Shown here piece by piece: positions 58,496 to 64,000 of a DNA stretch of 64,000 nucleotides; position 1 is the stretch's first letter; each line of letters opens with the position of its first letter. The DNA lies in assembly GCA_036250225.1 (NCBI GenBank), contig JAPZLL010000027.1, positions 248,001 to 312,000 on the forward strand, given 5' to 3'. This DNA comes from Cercophora sp. LCS_1 (taxonomy: Eukaryota; Ascomycota; Sordariomycetes; Sordariales; Lasiosphaeriaceae). Under the pieces are notes generated by a model. That model searched no databases, was not told the origin of the DNA, and worked only from the letters and a program-made list of their open reading frames with translations. The translations under genes were made by a program, and so were the position numbers.

Positions 58496-59927
58496 CTTTG
58501 TCAACAGCGACTTTAACATTCCTTGGAAAGCCATAACAGCGCTTTTCTTTTCTTTTGTGAATGAAATAATTCCTTTGTCCATAACTGACGACTCCTCTTG
58601 GTGACTGTGCTTTGAGTGATGTGATTAGATTCGAATTGATGTGGCAGATGGCTTTGAAAAGCAACTAGTTGACACGCTTGTAGGCTTACCTAGAGAATGG
58701 TCGGCGGGAAACACCCGGTGGTTGGGTTGGGTCTATTTGTGTTAGAGTTGGGACCATTCATTTCAACGAACCAGAACAGTTCCGACCTGGATGGCGCAAC
58801 GGGTATTCCGCTAGGGCCTATGATGGGTCATGTCTGGGGCGTAGACCTCTCAGAGGCACAGGGTTCGACTCTCAGAGTTGCAAAAATGAATCCACTTTTC
58901 ACTGTCGACCCTCCTCCCTTCCGGGATTAGAGGGTTGGCGGTGAAATTTTTGCTTTTTGCTTTAATAATGGATATTAATATGTTTCAGTAAATATATTCC
59001 CTCTGAGATTCCCGATGCTGCATCTTCACAATCTATTAGGGACTCGAGAGGGCGAAGCCGCTCCATGGGAGTTTGCGGAAGCCATTTCCAGTCCCGTTGG
59101 ATGTCTGGCTGGAGTGAGCGCGGGCGAAAACAGTGACCTCTTCAGCCATGCAGATCCAAGATTCAAAGACCATGGTAGTTTGTTCGCCCTTGGACCTCTT
59201 GAAAGGTCTTCTGTTGACTGCAAGGGAAGCTATGCAAATGAAGGGCGAGGTTATGAAATTCCTGATGTGCCCCCTGCTCAGGGCGACTGCATGTAGTCAA
59301 CCATCGGAACCCGCAATGTCAAACGCAACCGTAGACTGTGTGGGGTGTGGGCGGTTGCTGCTGCCAAAGGCAAGTTGATCTTGAAGACAAAAGCTTGGTG
59401 CAATTATCGGTCAGAGGTCAAGACACGCCAAGTCCAGCCCCAACAACGTCGACTGCCTGCAATCAACACAAACAAACTACGCGTCAATGTTTTGATGTCT
59501 TCATTGTTGACCGGAATCACATGAAAATTGATAATTACCACGGAACCTCCCGGTGCCTGAAAGCCACCCTCGGGACGCAAACTCGTGTGCCGTCTTTTGG
59601 CTGCACCATGCCCAGATGGGCGACGAGTTCGAGCGGCAGGGCAGTTTTGCCAGGCTGTCCAAGCATTGTGGTGACTGCTTTTGGTCGAACGGAAGGGCAG
59701 TGTAACCGCGCTAGTGGAGGGCTGTGACAGCCCCAATTCATTTCAACCCTGGTTGGGCGCCAAGCGCTGCGCTGCGGCCTCCAGGCCTCAACACCACGTT
59801 GCGAACAGCTGGCGAACTTATAATCCACGCGACAGACTCTCTCAAAATTTCATCCGTCTAGCAGATATCTCTAAAAGTACAAGACGCCAACTTTTATCTT
59901 GAATTCCATTGCAGAAACCCAGCCAAA
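58496..59927. other. Intergenic region
   Basis: 1.4 kb between plus-strand genes with no supported gene. Open frames of up to 129 codons (59338-59727) show no motif. The end of the region is the promoter and leader of the ankyrin gene. Confidence 0.6.
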
Positions 59928-61385
59928 ATGGACGAAACAGACGCAGTCCCAACCTACACCGAAACAGACCAGGACGGCCTGACAACCCTCATCGCCTCGA
60001 TCCCCTCTTCTTCAGAAATCCTCTCCCTCCCGCTGACAACCTACCCCACCCCACCCCCAATCACCAACTGGTTCGACAACAACGACAACATATCCAATCC
60101 CAACGTCCAATCCGATGATGCCCCCAACGATGTCTCCCATGAACCAACCCCCGCAGAAATCTACAGCCTCCAAACCCGCCTCATAAGCACCCTCTTCACC
60201 GCCATCGAAACCAAAAACACCGAAATCGTCACCCTCCTCGTCACGCGCGGCTACCTCTCCCCCGACATCCCCAACGCCATCGGCGAAACCCCGCTCATAG
60301 CGTCCATCATCGCCGGCAACGGCACCATGCTCTGCACCCTCATCTCCCTGGGCGCAACCCCCAACTTCTACGGCCGCTTCGAAGGCGTAGAGCGTACGCC
60401 CCTCATGGTAGCTGCGGCGTTGGGGCGTCTCGCGCTCGTCAAATTGCTGCGCGAAGATTTCGGTGCAGACGACGGTATCATCGCACCCGATGGCCAACTC
60501 GCGCTTCGTCTAGCAGCTGATAGAGGCCATCGCGAGGTGGTGGATTATTTACCTGTGCGGAGGGGCGGCGCGTGGCGAAGATGGAAGGTTCATCACGAGG
60601 TTGCTGTCCGACGAATTAAAGCCGCGGGAAGGAACATCTATCGATTCTTCAAGTTCTTTCTCTGGGACGTCCCCCGGTTTTTTGTCTGGAGCTGCCCGAA
60701 GCATTTGGTCGTGTTGCCTCTGTACAAAGGGTGTAAGTACTGTTGGGAGAATAGGGGCAGGTTTGGCGGGTGGTGTCAGAGGCAGGTCAAGGCGTTGCCG
60801 GGCAGGGTGAAGAGGGTTGGCAAAAGGGTGTGGGAGGGGACCAAGAAGATGCCGGGCGTGGTGTGGAGGGGAACTAAGGCCGTGGGACGGTTCTTGACTA
60901 GGGTTCCGGGGTATTTGAAGAGGTTGGCGGTTTGGATTTGGGGGGTGATTAAGAAGATACCGGATGCGATGAAGACGGTGGCCATGTGGATTTGGGAGTG
61001 GTTGAAGAGGGCTGGGATCGCGGTGGGGAATGTGTTCTTGAAGATCGTGTCGGCGGTTCATACGGCGGTTATGGCCGTGTTGGACTTCTTCAGGAGTATT
61101 TCCCTGAAAGATGTCTGGGGTGGGATCTGTGCTGTGTTCAGGGCCATTTTTGTCGAGCTGCCTGCGGCTATTTGGAGTGGGATTTTGGGAGCGGGCAAGG
61201 TGGCGAGAAAGGTCCTGGAGGGGCTTTTTGGGTGTGTTGGGCTGTTGATTTTTTACTTTTTCAAGGGCTTGATCTGGGTTGCGCAGTATGTACCCATGCA
61301 GTTGTGGGCCATGATTTGCGGGATTGGGAGTTCGATGGCAAAAGGGTACCACGAGATTCTCGTTTGGTTCAACCCCAAACACTGA
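59928..61385 (+). CDS. Ankyrin-repeat protein with C-terminal 18-residue amphipathic helical repeats
   Basis: Intronless, 485 residues, start MDETDAVPTYTETDQDGL in an AAAATG context. Residues about 83-205 form ankyrin-type repeats: LFTAIETKNTEIVTLLVTRG, ETPLIASIIAGNGTMLCTLI, RTPLMVAAALGRLALVKLLR and LALRLAADRGHREVVDYL. From about residue 210 the protein changes to very basic and aromatic sequence. Four consecutive units of exactly 18 residues begin at Pro291, Pro309, Pro327 and Pro345 (PGRVKRVGKRVWEGTKKM, PGVVWRGTKAVGRFLTRV, PGYLKRLAVWIWGVIKKI, PDAMKTVAMWIWEWLKRA). Hydrophobicity rises along the array and continues into strongly apolar helices (GCVGLLIFYFFKGLIWVAQY). This suggests membrane or lipid binding by the C-terminal half with ankyrin-mediated targeting. 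No known family is named with confidence. Confidence 0.85.
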   Translation: MDETDAVPTYTETDQDGLTTLIASIPSSSEILSLPLTTYPTPPPITNWFDNNDNISNPNVQSDDAPNDVSHEPTPAEIYSLQTRLISTLFTAIETKNTEIVTLLVTRGYLSPDIPNAIGETPLIASIIAGNGTMLCTLISLGATPNFYGRFEGVERTPLMVAAALGRLALVKLLREDFGADDGIIAPDGQLALRLAADRGHREVVDYLPVRRGGAWRRWKVHHEVAVRRIKAAGRNIYRFFKFFLWDVPRFFVWSCPKHLVVLPLYKGCKYCWENRGRFGGWCQRQVKALPGRVKRVGKRVWEGTKKMPGVVWRGTKAVGRFLTRVPGYLKRLAVWIWGVIKKIPDAMKTVAMWIWEWLKRAGIAVGNVFLKIVSAVHTAVMAVLDFFRSISLKDVWGGICAVFRAIFVELPAAIWSGILGAGKVARKVLEGLFGCVGLLIFYFFKGLIWVAQYVPMQLWAMICGIGSSMAKGYHEILVWFNPKH

Positions 61386-61474
61386 TCGTTTCTTTTGTCC
61401 TGTACTTGTAGTGTAAGCCGGATATAGATACCCATGTCGATATTTCATTGCTTTCAACGCTTCCGACTTGGCTT

Positions 61475-63125
61475 TCAAATGAACTCCAACGAGTCTTTGG
61501 TCGTGCATGGCACCATAACCCAGTCCTCGCTCCCCTGAGCATCCTGCTCATTACTCTTGTCCTTCCCTGGCTCGGGATACTTGCGAATATGCTCGATAGC
61601 CCACACCAGATCCTCGCTCAAAGCGGGCGGTATCATTCCCTCTCCCTTGAGTGTTCCCAGTCCTGCAATGTCAAACAGTTTTCCAAGCCACTCGTGGGTT
61701 TCACCATCATCCCAGGCAACATCGTGGAACTTCTTTCTCTCCCTTCTCTTTCGCTCGGCTCTCTCTTTCTCCCATCTTTCTTGCTCTGCCAGCGATGGTA
61801 AAGGCTGGCTATTCCTCCCCGCCCAAAGTCGTGCGAGTGCAATGGCCTGGTATTCAAAACCCCTAAACGTCAGGACTCGTGGCATCCCAACAATACCCAG
61901 CGTGGGAAAGTCACGGAAGAAAGTGTGCCAGTAGCCATTCACCAGCCTCCCGGCGGCGTAATCATACAGTGGGCGTCCATTGGTTTTGGCGTTCCAAAAG
62001 GGGAAAGATGGCTGGTACCCGGTACAGTAAATGACCGTGTCGATATCATCAAGATAGCTGTCGTCGTCAAAGACAATACGACCGGAAGTGAGATACTCTC
62101 GAATGACAGGCTTCCACTCGATTCCCGGTGGAGGCTTGCCTCCATCCCATCGAGAGGGCGAGCGACGGGACTGGTAGACCGGGAGTGACGCAGTCGATAC
62201 AAGCTCCGCCGCGAGGTCGTGACCAGACGCAGAGTTGCCAATGACCAAAACCTTCTTCGAGGTGTATGTCAGAGGGGATCGGTAGAGCTTGGAGTGAACA
62301 GCACGTTCGGGAAACTTGGCTGTGAATTCGGAAAGTCCTTTGACGAATGGAATGTAGGGAACAGAGTAATGACCTGTGGCGAGAACAACAGCGTCAAAGG
62401 TCTCCTCCCACCAGATGTCGACATGTCGAACTGGGTCGTACTTTCGGAGGGTTAGCTTCCACTTGTTGGGTTTGCTCTTTGCGGCAGACGAGATCTGGGA
62501 TAAATCCTCCAGCGTGGTGTTGAGCTCGAGAAACTGGTCGGTCTTGTTGCTTGAAAAGTAGTTTTCAATGTATTGGCGAGGCACGTAATGCGGTGCAAAG
62601 GGGCCATAGGCAAATCGTCGGTCGGAGAAGCACATGGCTATGTCGGGGACGTTGGTTCTGATTTCGTCAGTCTACCATCCTGGACCTGGGTTTTCATCCT
62701 TACGTCAACGAGCTGTAGATGGGCGTCTGGGAGTATCTTTCTTGTTGACGAGGAGGCTCGATTGCCGGTAGACTTTTCGGAGGCTCTAGGGGGGGATCGA
62801 TCTCGGGGGCCAGACTCCCGGGTTGAATGGGCGGCGCTGGTCGAGGGTCCGCATCGTAAATCCTGAAGATGGCTGTCAGAATGAGGGTGCCTCTATAGGT
62901 ATCAGGGAGGCTTTACCATGTCCCACCGGGCGTTTCCCTCCGCTCAAAGACGCGGATCTTGCCAAAATGGGCTTCAGCGTGAAATGCTGCGGCAGTAACT
63001 GCACCTTGGTGTTCCACCTCATATTAGCGGTCAGAGGCATGGCACCTGCTCGGGTCGCACCTACCCGCAGCACCTGCGCCGATGATGGCAACCGACTTGA
63101 CGTCAAGACCCTTCGATTCACTCAT
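61475..63125 (-). CDS. Flavin-containing monooxygenase (thiol-specific FMO type)
   Basis: FAD- and NADPH-dependent monooxygenase; relatives in yeast oxidise thiols such as glutathione, and others oxidise N or S in secondary metabolites. Exons 63065-63125, 62917-62998, 62704-62862 and 61475-62657 join in frame to 494 residues. The FAD-binding fold is at the start (SVAIIGAGAAG, then RVFERRETPGGTWIYDADP). YSQTPIYSSLTTNVPDIAMC and FAPHYVPRQYIENYF match the FMO core, DAVVLATGHYSVPYIPFVKG the second conserved region, and KKVLVIGNSASGHDLA the NADPH-binding fold. DIDTVIYCTGYQPSFPFW is the usual C-terminal FMO signature. The strict FMO motif FxGxxxHxxxY is replaced here by ERAVHSKLYRSP, as in yeast-type members. 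The first intron (66 nt) interrupts the glycine-rich loop. No biosynthetic cluster partners are visible. Confidence 0.9.
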
Positions 63126-64000
63126 TTCCGGTTATCTTGTTCAACGATATGTATATATTTAACATAGTTCAAAGTTGCTGGCGCATGTTGGTTACTATTC
63201 GGAATTAAGGGATTCGTCATCGGTAGACAACATTTCACCATTGCGGGGTGCTCATCGAGGCTCACTCCTTTCGACGAGATTCCTATTCCGTATACATTTG
63301 GATTTCTAATCGATTACTATGTAAATAGCATTGCGTCGGCTCAATAAGAAACACCCCAGTCGCAACGTCTCGACGAATGCAAACAAACGTGGGCGACAAA
63401 ATGTCAACAGAGCGAAACATCAGCCACTTGTACATGGGCATTCCTCATTCCTTAGCTCGACAGTTTAAGGTTTATTCTTCATAATGGACACCGAGAATCG
63501 CGATGTCCAGTCATTTCCGCACGTCTCCAACTCGACCTGTGTGTCTGAAAGCCGGGAGGTGTTGTCACCCCCAAGGCCACCCCTCAGAGATGCACGCCCA
63601 CGCTTCATTCCTCAGTACCGCGACGCCTGTACTACCGAAAATGAATCAACCACTGAGGTTTTCACGCCTTTTGCAAACACTTGGCTCGTTTTCTCGACGC
63701 AAATTCCCAAGTTTGCCACCTGCATCCTTTCAGGGGCTGACAGCTGTCGCAGCCAGGACTCAGCGCTCAACAAGGCACCAAGGCATGGTCTTGGCTCACT
63801 GGACCCAATAATTGCCTTGGGAACAACGAATACATGAGCTGCTGATCAATTGAAAGACGTGCACTCATGCTGGCGTGTAACATGTCAGCGGGCGTTTCGA
63901 GTCACAACTCTGCGATTCTATAGGGCCACGACACGCAGATGGGTCGCCCTAGATGCCCAATCCGCCTTACCCAAACGGTGTTATATAGCACCCCGGTTGG
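63126..64000. other. Window-end region, no supported gene
   Basis: Promoter of the monooxygenase and further sequence to the edge. Two overlapping ATG-started frames at 63484-63837 and 63503-63811 (plus) of about 100-117 codons give unrelated, unrecognised peptides. The second contains a basic stretch (RFSRLLQTLGSFSRRKF) that could begin a targeting sequence, but without the downstream sequence I cannot support a gene. Confidence 0.5.

Noticed and set aside
58797..58875. tRNA-like GGTTCGACTCT with a partly complementary 5' segment
   Set aside because: No D-arm or anticodon stem forms, and the T stem has a mismatch.
60549..61508. 319-codon minus-strand frame opposite the ankyrin gene
   Set aside because: The plus strand encodes clear ankyrin repeats and the 18-residue helical units; the minus product is Pro/His-rich shadow sequence.
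63484..63837. Small plus-strand open frames near the window end
   Set aside because: Two overlapping frames compete, neither has a motif, and any continuing exon lies outside the window.

Overview
The window is nuclear DNA of a filamentous ascomycete (Pezizomycotina, most likely a Sordariomycete, perhaps Sordariales). Evidence: short GT-AG introns with TACTAAC-like branch sites, moderately GC-rich coding sequence, CACC-ATG start contexts, and a gene set (TRP-type vacuolar channel, complex I 17.8 kDa subunit, ADA-1/MeaB-type bZIP, Nif1-like Sel1 protein, GH53 galactanase) that matches those fungi. I see no tRNA, rRNA, CRISPR array or intact transposon. Spliced models were assembled by hand from splice signals and reading frames.

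Layout. 1-6.2 kb: the 5' part of a Yvc1-like channel (minus, cut by the window edge), ATP synthase subunit 4 (minus) and Noc4 (plus) sharing a 198-bp divergent promoter. 6.2-21.4 kb: one large bZIP gene with a predicted membrane segment, isolated between about 7.4 kb and 6.0 kb of DNA without convincing genes. 21.4-30.1 kb: a Nif1-like Sel1 protein with unusually long introns (minus) and a 961-residue disordered protein (plus). 30.7-49.6 kb: a dense housekeeping block with MTD1-like folate dehydrogenase, MMS19/Met18, SPC2, EMC3, RPC25, a NUFIP/CCCH protein, SIL1, complex I 17.8 kDa subunit, a SET protein and RPS15. 50.2-64 kb: secreted GH53 galactanase, membrane-anchored glutaredoxin, F-box-like protein, Cys/His-rich unknown, an ankyrin protein with an unusual 18-residue helical repeat, and a flavin monooxygenase.

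Functional themes. Several genes serve the ER: SPC2 (signal peptidase), EMC3 (membrane insertase), SIL1 (BiP exchange factor, ending KDEL) and possibly the bZIP factor. SPC2 and EMC3 are divergent from a 385-bp shared promoter. ATP4 and NUO17.8 serve mitochondrial energy metabolism. Noc4, RPS15, RPC25 and the NUFIP protein serve ribosome or RNA synthesis.

Most notable: (i) the ankyrin protein whose C-terminal half has four successive exactly 18-residue units, each starting with proline; (ii) a gapless 105-bp tandem promoter duplication carrying CCAAT boxes and GCTAAC-N8-GTTAGC inverted repeats between RPC25 and the NUFIP gene; (iii) three inferred GC-AG introns and two stop-free, multiple-of-three introns that automated annotation could miss; (iv) the very large gene-poor flanks of the bZIP gene.
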